Positions 1 to 6,549 of a stretch of DNA of 8,984 nt are shown piece after piece (the first letter of the stretch is position 1; every line of letters begins with the position of its first letter). This DNA is from Victivallales bacterium Lenti_02 (GTDB taxonomy: Bacteria; Verrucomicrobiota; Lentisphaeria; Oligosphaerales; Lenti-02). The notes beneath the pieces were generated by a model. It had not been told where the DNA came from and did no database searches. It saw nothing but the letters and a program-made list of their open reading frames with translations. The translations under genes were made by a program, and so were the position numbers. The stretch lies in contig LVAZ01000548.1 of the NCBI GenBank assembly GCA_001603055.1, positions 1-8,984 of the forward strand, given 5' to 3'.

Positions 1-2069
1 GGCAGCACGGCGGGGTGCCGACCCTGTTCATTAACGACCAGCCCCACTCCGGCCTGTCCTACACCGCCTACGGCCCCGACCCCAAGGTGTTCGCGGATTT
101 CGCGGCGGCGGGGGTGAATCTGTTCAGCATCTGCGCCACCCCCACCGAATCCGGCTACGGCCTGTCCCGGACCACCTGGAAGGCCCCGGAGGTCTACGAT
201 TTCAGCCAGCTCGACGAGCGCATCCAGATGGTGCTCTCGGCCGACCCCGAGGCGTACATCTTCCCCCGTCTCTATCTGCACGCGCCGAAATGGTGGAGCG
301 AGGCGCATCCCGACGACATCGTGCAATTCGACCCCGGCGACGGCGTGCCGCGCCCCTTCATCCATTCGGGCGGGCTCCCCGCGCCAAGCTGGGCCAGCGA
401 AGCCTGGCGGCAGGCCACCATCGAGGGACTGCGCCGCCTGATCGAGCATGTCCGGACCTCGCCCTACGCCGACCGCGTCATCGGCTACCACCTCGCCTCG
501 GGAACCACCGAGGAATGGATGATGTGGGGGGCCAACGAGCGCGAATGGGTGGACTTTTCGCCGGTCAACCGCGACCGTTTCCGCGCCTGGCTGCGGGACC
601 GCTACCGGACCGATGCGGCGCTCCAGGCCGCCTGGGGCAAGCCCGACGCCACCCTCGCCACCGCCGCCATCCCCAGCCGCCGGGAGCGCGAGGAAGCGGC
701 CGGCAGCCTGCGCGACGCCGAGGCCCAGCGGCACATCGTCGATTTCTACCTCTACAATTCCTTCCTCGTGGCCGACACCATCGAGGTCTTCGCCAAGGCC
801 ACCAAGGAATTCGCCGGGCGGGACCGGACGGTGGGGGTCTTCTACGGCTATCTGCTCCAGCTCTGCGGCGAGCAGCGCCAGCAGAACGCGGGCCATCTCG
901 CCCTCGGCCAGGTGCTGGCCTGCCCGGACGTGGATTTCGTGTGCAGCCCCACCAGCTACGCCTTCCGCCAGCTCGGCGGCGAGGGAACCAGCCACTTCAT
1001 GTCCCTGCTCGACAGCGTCAAGCTCCACGGCAAGCTCTGGTTCAACGAGAACGACATCCGCACCTCGCTTTCGCCCGGTCAACTGGGGAGCTGGGGCAAG
1101 CCCGCCGACGTGGCCGGGGACGTTCTCCAGCAGGACAAGGACCTGGCGAACGCCTTCGCGAACGGCGCGGCCCAGTGGTGGTTCGACGTGGGTCGCAACC
1201 GCTACGATGACCCCGGGCTGATGGCCCGCATCGCCGGCTACGTCGCCAACGGCCCGGCAGTCCTCGCCGCCGACCGCTCGCCCGTCGACCAGATCGCCCT
1301 GGTGGTGGACGAGAAAAGCCTCTGCCACCTGCGCGTGGGCGACCGCCTGGGCCGCCACCTGCTGGTGGGGCACCTGCCCCAGCTCCAGCGCTGCGGCGCG
1401 CCGGTGGGCCACTATCTGACCAGCGACCTCCCCGCCCTCACCCGCCACCGCCTGCTGGTTCTCCCTGTCTCCTTCGCCCCCGACGAACGCCAGCGGGAGA
1501 ATCTGGAAAAACTGAAGGGGGACGGGCGCGTGCTGGTCTTCCTCTACGCCCCCGGCGTCTACCAGGGCGACACGCTCGATGCCGCCGCCGCCGAGGCCTT
1601 CTGCGGCATCCGCCTCAAACAACTCCCCGGCGCCCAGAAGCTGCGCGTGACCCTCGCCGCCGGCGACAGCTACGGCGCGGACGAGGAAGTGGCCCCGGTC
1701 TTCGTCGCCGACGATCCCGCCGCCGAAATCCTGGGCACCCTGCCCGACGGTTCGCCCGGCCTGGTCGTCAAACGGTTCCCCACCTGGACCGCCGTCTTTT
1801 CCGCCGCCCCCCTGCCCCCGGCGACCCTCCTGCGCCAGTTCGCCGACCGGGCCGGAGTCCACGGCTACACCCCGCCCGGCGACGTGGTTTGGGCCAGCCG
1901 CGACCTGCTCGCAGTCGGGGTGAACGAAGGCGGCCCGCGCCGGCTTCTGCTCCCCCGCCGGGTCCGCGAAGTGGTCGATCTCTACACCGGCGAGACCGTG
2001 GCCCGCGACGCGGCCGACTTCACCACCGAGTTCCCCGCCCGCGCCACCCGCCTCTTCCTCCTGCGCTGA
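1..2069 (+). CDS. Glycoside hydrolase-like protein (GH-A clan, GH42/beta-galactosidase-like), 5' end cut by the window
   Basis: Probably a retaining glycosidase acting on plant or algal glycans; the substrate cannot be read from sequence. The frame is open to the window edge (Q-H-G-G before the GTG at 15), so that GTG is more likely an internal valine in VPTLFINDQPHSG and the gene begins upstream. Numbering from the GTG, residues 1 to about 420 look like a (beta/alpha)8 barrel. SGTTEEW (E166/E167) is the candidate acid/base and LWFNENDIRT (E345) the candidate nucleophile, matching the paired-glutamate layout of GH-A enzymes. From V424 (VDQIALVVDE) to about 530 there is an alpha/beta segment like the GH42 trimerisation domain. 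The last 120 residues look like a small beta domain ending in ATRLFLLR. No membrane segment is visible in the part present. Fold class is fairly sure; the exact family is inference and GH42 assignment is not certain. Confidence 0.6.
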   Translation, partial: QHGGVPTLFINDQPHSGLSYTAYGPDPKVFADFAAAGVNLFSICATPTESGYGLSRTTWKAPEVYDFSQLDERIQMVLSADPEAYIFPRLYLHAPKWWSEAHPDDIVQFDPGDGVPRPFIHSGGLPAPSWASEAWRQATIEGLRRLIEHVRTSPYADRVIGYHLASGTTEEWMMWGANEREWVDFSPVNRDRFRAWLRDRYRTDAALQAAWGKPDATLATAAIPSRREREEAAGSLRDAEAQRHIVDFYLYNSFLVADTIEVFAKATKEFAGRDRTVGVFYGYLLQLCGEQRQQNAGHLALGQVLACPDVDFVCSPTSYAFRQLGGEGTSHFMSLLDSVKLHGKLWFNENDIRTSLSPGQLGSWGKPADVAGDVLQQDKDLANAFANGAAQWWFDVGRNRYDDPGLMARIAGYVANGPAVLAADRSPVDQIALVVDEKSLCHLRVGDRLGRHLLVGHLPQLQRCGAPVGHYLTSDLPALTRHRLLVLPVSFAPDERQRENLEKLKGDGRVLVFLYAPGVYQGDTLDAAAAEAFCGIRLKQLPGAQKLRVTLAAGDSYGADEEVAPVFVADDPAAEILGTLPDGSPGLVVKRFPTWTAVFSAAPLPPATLLRQFADRAGVHGYTPPGDVVWASRDLLAVGVNEGGPRRLLLPRRVREVVDLYTGETVARDAADFTTEFPARATRLFLLR

Positions 2070-2153
2070 CGATCAGAATCCGCGGGGGCAAACACAAGGT
2101 TCACGTTTCCGGGCGCGCAGGAAGCATGTATCCGGGGCCTTTGGGGAGGGTGG

Positions 2154-2172
2154 CCGGAGCTTCCAGCTCCGG
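2154..2172 (+). terminator. Candidate hairpin terminator of the glycosidase gene
   Basis: A perfect 7-bp G+C-rich stem (CCGGAGC/GCTCCGG) with a 5-base loop lies 85 bases past the glycosidase stop codon. It is followed by GATTGGATTTTGG, a weak T-rich stretch rather than a clean U tract. Intrinsic termination is possible but not assured. The same stem forms on the other strand and its twin at 2264-2282 lies just past the isomerase stop, so the pair could serve both convergent genes. Confidence 0.35.
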
Positions 2173-2263
2173 ATTGGATTTTGGCGCAAATCGGCAGAAG
2201 GGGCACTGGGCTTATGTGCCTCCGGCACATGGAATTCGCCGGATATCCGCCCAACTCCAAAGA

Positions 2264-2282
2264 CCGGAGCAGGATGCTCCGG
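2264..2282 (-). terminator. Candidate hairpin terminator of the isomerase gene
   Basis: A 7-bp stem CCGGAGC/GCTCCGG with loop AGGAT begins 12 bases past the minus-strand stop codon at 2295-2297. Read on the minus strand it is followed by TCTTTGG, a short T-rich run. It is the second copy of the arm hairpin of the palindrome at 2145-2291. Placement suits a terminator; the weak T tract keeps confidence low. Confidence 0.35.
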
Positions 2283-2294
2283 CCACCTTCCGGA

Positions 2295-3095
2295 TCAGGC
2301 CTTGGCGATGCAGTTGCGGATGTAGTCGAGGCTCTTGGCGAGCGAGGCGGCGCGGTCGGGACCGGAGACGCCGCATTCATAGGCCATGTAGCCGGTGAAA
2401 CCGATTTCCTTGAGGACGGTGAAGGCGGCCACATAGTCGATGTCGCCGGTGCCGGGCTCCTGCCGGGTGTTGTCGGCGAGGTGCATGTGCTTCACATGTC
2501 GGCCGGCGGCACGGAGGGCGGCCGGGGTCGAGGTTTCCTCGATGTGCATGTGGAAGAAGTCGGAAATCAGGGCGATGCCCGGGGCGTTCACCCGCTCGAT
2601 GATCTCGACGCCGGCGGCCTGGCGCTTGAGGAAGTGCTCCTCGTAGCGGTTCAGGGGTTCGAGGAGGAGGGTGGTGCCCGCCGCCGCCGCCACTCCCGCC
2701 AGTTCCTTGCAGATTTCGACGAACAGCTCCTTCTCCAGCTCGAAGGCGTTCTTGTAGGGCGACAGGTCCGGGATGCGGGGACCGCCGAAGATGGGGGGGA
2801 CGATCTGGCCGACCATGCCCATGCTGCCGCAGAACTTCAGCGTGGCGATGCACTGGTCAATGCTTTCCCGGCGCTTCTTGGGGTCGGGATCGAGGAAGTT
2901 GAAAGTGGGGTTGCCGCAGAAGGAGACGAGGGGGACGGGGCTGTCGGCGAAGTCGGCCCGCGCCTGCTCGAACTTGTCCAGGGCGTAGTTGCCGTGGCTG
3001 ATTTCGAATCCCTCGACGCCGTGGTCGGCGGCCCACTTCTGCTTGTCCTTGACGGTGTTGCCGGGGGTGAGGCCCAACTGGAGAGCGATTTTCAT
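2295..3095 (-). CDS. Sugar phosphate isomerase/epimerase family protein (xylose isomerase-like TIM barrel; hydroxypyruvate-isomerase-like)
   Basis: A 266-residue cytoplasmic TIM barrel of the AP-endonuclease-2/xylose-isomerase-like superfamily, whose members isomerise or epimerise sugars and 2-oxo-3-hydroxy acids with a divalent metal. It starts MKIALQLGLT. The metal set is visible: E146 (LLLEPLNRYE), D179 and H182 (ISDFFHMH), H205 (HMHLADN) and E240 (MAYECG). R211 after ADN and the GTGDIDY loop (215-221) fit the active-site loops of hydroxypyruvate and tagatose/ketose 3-epimerase relatives. The ATG at 3095 is chosen because AAGGA lies 8 bases upstream and the family consensus begins there; the 23 extra in-frame residues upstream look non-coding. 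It converges on the glycosidase gene and diverges from the peptidase gene. Superfamily is sure; the substrate is unknown, though the neighbouring glycosidase suggests sugar breakdown. Confidence 0.9.
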   Translation of the reverse strand: MKIALQLGLTPGNTVKDKQKWAADHGVEGFEISHGNYALDKFEQARADFADSPVPLVSFCGNPTFNFLDPDPKKRRESIDQCIATLKFCGSMGMVGQIVPPIFGGPRIPDLSPYKNAFELEKELFVEICKELAGVAAAAGTTLLLEPLNRYEEHFLKRQAAGVEIIERVNAPGIALISDFFHMHIEETSTPAALRAAGRHVKHMHLADNTRQEPGTGDIDYVAAFTVLKEIGFTGYMAYECGVSGPDRAASLAKSLDYIRNCIAKA

Positions 3096-3103
3096 GGGGG
3101 GTA

Positions 3104-3108
3104 TCCTT
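3104..3108 (-). promoter_or_regulatory. Ribosome binding site of the isomerase gene, fixing its start
   Basis: On the minus strand AAGGA sits 8 bases before the ATG at 3095-3093. This selects that ATG over the in-frame one at 3164. The surrounding AAGCAAGGA...CCCCCATGAAA recurs before the amidohydrolase gene. Confidence 0.7.
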
Positions 3109-3159
3109 GCTTCACGGTGCGAACCACTCGTTGCCGGAGACTCGGCGCATACCGGGGAA

Positions 3160-3168
3160 ACCATAGCA
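3160..3168 (-). promoter_or_regulatory. Candidate extended -10 promoter element for the isomerase gene
   Basis: On the minus strand this reads TGCTATGGT, a TGn motif followed by a hexamer matching TATAAT at 4 of 6 positions, about 65 bases upstream of the isomerase ATG. No good -35 lies 16-18 bases further upstream, so this is a weak prediction that relies on the extended -10. Confidence 0.25.
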
Positions 3169-3220
3169 TCACTCTTGCCGGCGGCGACGGCCGGGGCCGG
3201 AGTTCGTGCCGTTCATTGGT

Positions 3221-3249
3221 TTGAAAACTCCCGCCCGCCGCGCCACATT
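3221..3249 (+). promoter_or_regulatory. Candidate sigma-70-like promoter for the M28 peptidase gene
   Basis: TTGAAA (3221-3226, 5 of 6 matches to TTGACA) is followed after 17 bases by CACATT (3244-3249, only 3 of 6 matches to TATAAT). It would start transcription near 3256, about 44 bases before the ATG at 3300. Position and spacing are good but the -10 is poor. The rest of the 204-base divergent spacer shows no clear operator. Confidence 0.3.
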
Positions 3250-3287
3250 CATGTCGGCGCCGCGCGAGTCGTGCGGATTCGCCGCCC

Positions 3288-3294
3288 GGAGGGA
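3288..3294 (+). promoter_or_regulatory. Ribosome binding site of the M28 peptidase gene
   Basis: GGAGGGA lies 5 bases before the ATG at 3300. A second ATG at 3295 sits even closer but opens a frame that stops within about 20 codons, so 3300 is the start. Confidence 0.65.
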
Positions 3295-3299
3295 ATGGT

Positions 3300-4310
3300 A
3301 TGTCGACGTCTTCTTCAACCCAATCGTCGCCGGTTCGCCCGACTACCCTGAGGAAGAGGATTCTGACCGCGGTCGCGAGAGTTCTCGGGGCGGTCGCCAC
3401 CGTGATCTTCATCGCGTGGATTGCCGTGGCGCAGCCCTCGTGCCGCAGAGGCACGCCTTCCAGTGCCACGGTCGAGCAAGAATCCCTGCGGAGGCATGTC
3501 GAGACCCTCGCTGTCCAGTTCCATCCGCGCGACTGGCAACATCGCGAGAATCTCGACGCTTGCGCGGACTACATAGCGGAACACTTCAGGCAGGCGGGGG
3601 CCACCGTGGACTTCGAGCCCTTCACGCTCGGCGGGCGGGTCTACCGAAACGTCCACGGGCGCTTCGCCGTGGGCGCAACGCCGAGGATTGTCGTCGGCGC
3701 CCATTACGATGCCTACGACGAGCTGCCGGGGGCGGACGACAATGCGAGCGCCGTAGCCGTGCTGCTCGAACTGGCGACGTTGCTGGGGGCCCTGGACTCG
3801 CCGCCCCCGGTCGATCTGGTTGCCTATACCCTCGAGGAGCCGCCATTCTTCGGCACGGAGCAAATGGGCAGCGCCATCCACGCGAAGAGCCTCGGCGACC
3901 AGGCGGGGAGTATTCGCGGGATCATCGTGCTGGAAATGGTCGGCTACTTCAGCGACGACTGGGGCTCCCAGTCGTATCCCCTGCCTCTCCTCTATGTGAT
4001 GTATCCGAGTCGCGGCAACTTCATCAGTGTGGTGAGCAAGTGGGACCAGGGGGAATGGGTCAAGGCCGTCAAGGTCGCGATGAAGGGAACAACGGACCTC
4101 CCGGTTTACTCGATCCGGGCCCCCGCCGCCCTTCCCGGGATTGATTTTTCCGACCATCGCAACTACTGGCCCCACGGGATACCGTCGCTCATGGTCACGG
4201 ACACCGCGTTCTACCGGAACAAGGCCTACCATACGGCGGAAGACACCCCGGATCGTCTCGATTACCGGCGGATGTCCCAGGTTACGACTGCCGTCTTTGC
4301 CGCAGACTGA
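3300..4310 (+). CDS. M28 family zinc metallopeptidase (aminopeptidase/carboxypeptidase-like), membrane-anchored or exported
   Basis: A 336-residue peptidase of family M28, which use two zinc ions to cleave residues from peptides. A basic N-terminus (R13, R18-K19-R20) leads into one hydrophobic segment, about residues 21-44, then QPSC. This is a signal peptide or single anchor that places the catalytic domain outside the cytoplasm; the cysteine context is not a canonical lipobox. Zinc and catalytic residues are present: H135-x-D137 (GAHYDAY), D146-D147-N148 (GADDNAS), E179-E180 (YTLEEPP, general base then ligand), E212 (LEMVGY; Asp or Glu is usual here) and H311 (YHTAEDTPD), with SDHRNYW (284-290) before it. 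The length suits a lone M28 domain. The stop is one base from the stop of the opposing amidohydrolase gene. Codon choice looks slightly less G+C-rich than its neighbours, by eye only. Family is sure; the peptide substrate is not known. Confidence 0.92.
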   Translation: MSTSSSTQSSPVRPTTLRKRILTAVARVLGAVATVIFIAWIAVAQPSCRRGTPSSATVEQESLRRHVETLAVQFHPRDWQHRENLDACADYIAEHFRQAGATVDFEPFTLGGRVYRNVHGRFAVGATPRIVVGAHYDAYDELPGADDNASAVAVLLELATLLGALDSPPPVDLVAYTLEEPPFFGTEQMGSAIHAKSLGDQAGSIRGIIVLEMVGYFSDDWGSQSYPLPLLYVMYPSRGNFISVVSKWDQGEWVKAVKVAMKGTTDLPVYSIRAPAALPGIDFSDHRNYWPHGIPSLMVTDTAFYRNKAYHTAEDTPDRLDYRRMSQVTTAVFAAD

Positions 4311-4311
4311 C

Positions 4312-5196
4312 TCAGGCGGGGACCAGGCGGAGGGCGTTGTCCCGGTAGATTTTCGCCTCGGTTTCGGGGGTCAGCTCGAGCTTGTCCAGAGTCTCGAACT
4401 GGCGGGCGTCGAAGTAGTCGCGGCCGAAGAGAATGCGGTCCTGGAACTCGTGGACGAAGGCGCGGGCGTGGGCGAGATCGCGGGCGAGGGCGTTGCAGCC
4501 GCTGCCGGCGGAGAGGTCGCAGTAGAGGTTCGCGCGGCGGCGCAGCACTTGGGTCAACCGTCCGTCGGGGGTCACGGGGCCGCTGGGATAGCCCGCGTCG
4601 GTGGCGTCGGCGTCGCCGGAAATCTCCTTCCAGAAACCGGGACCGTGGCCGATGAAGCGGGTGTCGGGGCAGAGTTCGCAGATGGTGTCGACCACGGCCA
4701 GGTCGCCGCCGTACCATTCGAGCCAGTTGTCGCGCTTGGCCGCCTGCCTGGCCACGGTATGGGGATCGCATTGCAGATGGAAGAGCACGGGCAGGCCCAG
4801 CTCGCCGCAGAAACGGTACATGGCGATGGCGTCGGGGTCGTCGTAGCGCATCCGGCACTTGAGTTCGCCGTAGACCCGGATGCCGTGGATTTTGACGGCG
4901 GCTTCGAGGCGGGCCCGGGCGTAGCGGTCGCGGGGGTCGGGCGCCCAGCCGCCGATGAAGCGGTCGGGATAGCGTTCCAGGCCCTGGACCACCAGATCGA
5001 GGGAGGCGCCGATGCCGCGGGGGTCCATGTGGACATAGTAGCCCGGACAGGCCTGGTCGTACTCGTGCCGGGGCTGCTCCCAGCCCAGCAGCCAGGTCTT
5101 CTCGATGCCGTGCTCGTCCATGTTGCGGACCAGGGCCGCGAGGTTGTGGCCGTGCCAGTTGGGATGGTTGTGGACATCGATGACATGGTGTTTCAT
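4312..5196 (-). CDS. Amidohydrolase family protein (amidohydrolase-2/COG2159-like TIM barrel)
   Basis: A 294-residue cytoplasmic metal-dependent hydrolase or decarboxylase of the amidohydrolase superfamily. The metal signature is complete: H9-x-H11 on strand 1 (VIDVHNHPNW), H140 (LPVLFHLQCD), H184 (TRFIGHGPGFW) and D260 (ILFGRDYFD). The C-terminus (ETEAKIYRDNALRL) is the characteristic closing helix in which the product of strand 8 is followed by an N-A-x-R-L stretch. No signal peptide is seen. ATG at 5196 is preceded by AAGGA at 10 bases and begins directly with the strand-1 motif, so no earlier start is needed. It diverges from the operon starting at 5302 and converges with the peptidase gene. 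Members of this branch act on lactones, aromatic acids or decarboxylate; nothing here decides which. Superfamily is sure, reaction is not. Confidence 0.9.
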   Translation of the reverse strand: MKHHVIDVHNHPNWHGHNLAALVRNMDEHGIEKTWLLGWEQPRHEYDQACPGYYVHMDPRGIGASLDLVVQGLERYPDRFIGGWAPDPRDRYARARLEAAVKIHGIRVYGELKCRMRYDDPDAIAMYRFCGELGLPVLFHLQCDPHTVARQAAKRDNWLEWYGGDLAVVDTICELCPDTRFIGHGPGFWKEISGDADATDAGYPSGPVTPDGRLTQVLRRRANLYCDLSAGSGCNALARDLAHARAFVHEFQDRILFGRDYFDARQFETLDKLELTPETEAKIYRDNALRLVPA

Positions 5197-5206
5197 GGGG
5201 GTCTCG

Positions 5207-5211
5207 TCCTT
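5207..5211 (-). promoter_or_regulatory. Ribosome binding site of the amidohydrolase gene
   Basis: AAGGA on the minus strand, 10 bases before the ATG at 5196. The 9-base string AAGCAAGGA and the CCCCCATGAAA at the start are shared with the isomerase gene leader. Confidence 0.55.
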
Positions 5212-5230
5212 GCTTGGCGCCGGGGGGATG

Positions 5231-5258
5231 GTGACATCTGCCGCATCGGCGGTACATT
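5231..5258 (+). promoter_or_regulatory. Sigma-70-like promoter of the right-hand operon, overlapped by a small dyad
   Basis: GTGACA (5231-5236, 5 of 6 matches to TTGACA) and TACATT (5253-5258, 4 of 6 matches to TATAAT) are separated by 16 bases. Transcription would start near 5265, leaving a leader of about 37 bases before the ATG at 5302. GGTACATTACC (5251-5261) is a perfect 4+4 dyad (GGTA/TACC) lying over the -10, a possible operator site but short enough to be chance. Confidence 0.45.
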
Positions 5259-5301
5259 ACCCTGCCCTTCTGCTGTTTCGACCAAGGACCCCTCCGCCAT
5301 C

Positions 5302-6549
5302 ATGATTGCCAACGACTTCGGTCAAGTGACCCTCGCCCCCGAGCGCCTCGGCTGGGAAGCCCATCACGACGAGGGCCGCTTCGGCGGTCCCGGCGAACTG
5401 CTGGTGGACGGCCTGCCGCTGGTGCAGGTGGAAAGTTTCCAGCTCGACGACATGGACTCGGCGACGGTGTCGGTGAGCCGCACCCAGGGGTTCCGCAAAA
5501 GCGGCGCGGCGCTGGTCCGCCACGAGGGGCTGCTGCCCTTCGGCGAGACGATCCAGGTCGCCCAGACCTGCCGCTACGCCGCCAACCATGTGCGCATCAC
5601 CTTCGATCTCAACTGGCCGCGCGCCACCGTGGTGCGCCGCCATTTCGGGGTGGGGGGGCTGTTTCTGCCCGGCGTCTGGAAGCGCTACTATCTGCTGCCC
5701 GCCTGCGCCCATCTGGGCGAGGGCGCGCGGCCGGGCTGGCACCCGATTCCGGCGGAGCCGGCCGGCAGCGGCATGGCGGGCCATTGGCACCGCCCGCCCC
5801 TCGCCCTGGTCTTCGAGCGCGAGGACGGCATGCGGCTCGAGGTGGGCACCGGCGCCGATGTCTGGCGCTGGGAGCAGTGCCTGGGCTGCGGTCCCGAGGC
5901 GGGCAGCTACAAAATCATGCAGGAGCCCGACGGGCTGCGCGTGCTCCGCGAGCCGCTCATGACCTGCGAGGAATTCATGCCCGAGAAACGCCAGTACCGG
6001 CTGACCTGGCATTTGGCCTGGCAGCGCCCCGGCCGTCTGCCCGCGCTGCCGACGGAGACGGCCCTCGATCTCGCCGCCGCCCGCCCGGCGGACCTGCGCG
6101 CCAACCAGGGCGGCTGTTTCCGGCTCGACCCGGCCCGGCTGGGCCTGCCCGAGACCTGCCTGCGCCAGGAAACCCATGAGGCGTTTCTGCGCAACGATCC
6201 CCCCGGCAGCCCCTGCTGGTTCAGCAACGGCACCCAGAAGGCGGCGCGCAAGCTGATCCGCTCCCTGGCCAATCTGCCCGAGCCGGGCACGCTCGTCGTC
6301 GGCCCCCTCGCTCCCGCGCCCTGCTGGGTGCCCGGCCACTGCGACCGCAAGGGGCCGCGCGGAATCGCCCACTGGGACCTCGATCCGCTGCTCGATTTCG
6401 CGGTCTGGACCCGGCAGCAGCTCGGTCCGGCCTGGACCATTCTCCCCGACTCGCCGCTGGCCGCCGTGCTGCCCTCCGTGGCCGGGCTCTTCGGCGAAAC
6501 CGGCTTCGCCAAGGGCGAAATGGCCGGGGACGGGGAAGACGACGAATGA
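5302..6549 (+). CDS. Unrecognised 415-residue protein, first gene of the operon
   Basis: I do not recognise this protein. It starts MIANDFGQVTLAPERLGWE, has no signal peptide or membrane segment, and is rich in alternating strand-like stretches, tryptophan and G/P turns over residues 1 to about 255, suggesting a beta-rich (beta-sandwich or mutarotase-like) domain; that fold is a guess. Features include C193-x2-C196 (QCLGCGPEAG), M-T-C-E-E-F followed by M-P-E-K-R, and a C-terminal P-C341-W...G-H346-C347-D motif that could bind metal. The tail is acidic (GDGEDDE). ATG at 5302 is chosen because the region upstream is non-coding and antisense to the amidohydrolase gene; its AAGGA is 13 bases away, a long spacing. 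The stop overlaps the GTPase start as ATGA, implying translational coupling. Being coding is well supported by that and by the downstream operon; function is unknown. Confidence 0.8.
   Translation: MIANDFGQVTLAPERLGWEAHHDEGRFGGPGELLVDGLPLVQVESFQLDDMDSATVSVSRTQGFRKSGAALVRHEGLLPFGETIQVAQTCRYAANHVRITFDLNWPRATVVRRHFGVGGLFLPGVWKRYYLLPACAHLGEGARPGWHPIPAEPAGSGMAGHWHRPPLALVFEREDGMRLEVGTGADVWRWEQCLGCGPEAGSYKIMQEPDGLRVLREPLMTCEEFMPEKRQYRLTWHLAWQRPGRLPALPTETALDLAAARPADLRANQGGCFRLDPARLGLPETCLRQETHEAFLRNDPPGSPCWFSNGTQKAARKLIRSLANLPEPGTLVVGPLAPAPCWVPGHCDRKGPRGIAHWDLDPLLDFAVWTRQQLGPAWTILPDSPLAAVLPSVAGLFGETGFAKGEMAGDGEDDE

Larger units (their letters stand above)
2145..2291. repeat. 147-base imperfect palindrome with nested hairpins, between convergent genes
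   Basis: The outer arms 2145-2172 and 2264-2291 are inverted copies matching at 25 of 28 positions. Each arm is itself a hairpin: CCGGAGC (2154-2160) with GCTCCGG (2166-2172) around loop TTCCA, and CCGGAGC (2264-2270) with GCTCCGG (2276-2282) around loop AGGAT. Symmetry continues more weakly inward (about 2174-2199 against 2236-2261) to a central stem, ATGTGCC (2214-2220) with GGCACAT (2224-2230). The right edge lies 3 bases from the isomerase stop codon. It encodes no plausible protein. It may be a MITE/REP-like interspersed element that also ends transcription from both sides. Only one copy is in this window, so its repeat status genome-wide is inferred. Confidence 0.7.

Noticed and set aside
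290..1221. Two plus-strand frames inside the glycosidase gene
   Set aside because: Low-complexity R/P/A/S translations overlapping a well-formed enzyme gene.
2181..3224. Long plus-strand open frame across the isomerase gene
   Set aside because: It is antisense to a gene with complete metal-site motifs and a good ribosome binding site; its translation is low-complexity G/V/A/E with no recognisable domain, typical of a high-G+C shadow.
3340..3450. Possible lipoprotein signal in the peptidase
   Set aside because: The hydrophobic segment is followed by VAQPSC, which lacks the usual L-[A/S]-[G/A]-C context, so I left it as a signal peptide or anchor only.
4141..5301. Upstream extension of the frame of the unknown protein
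   Set aside because: This part is antisense to the peptidase end and the amidohydrolase gene. The protein-like composition starts only at the ATG at 5302, after the promoter and divergent spacer.
5257..6372. Minus-strand frame of 371 codons
   Set aside because: Antisense to the unknown protein, which has the ATGA overlap with the GTPase and proper operon placement; composition is shadow-like.
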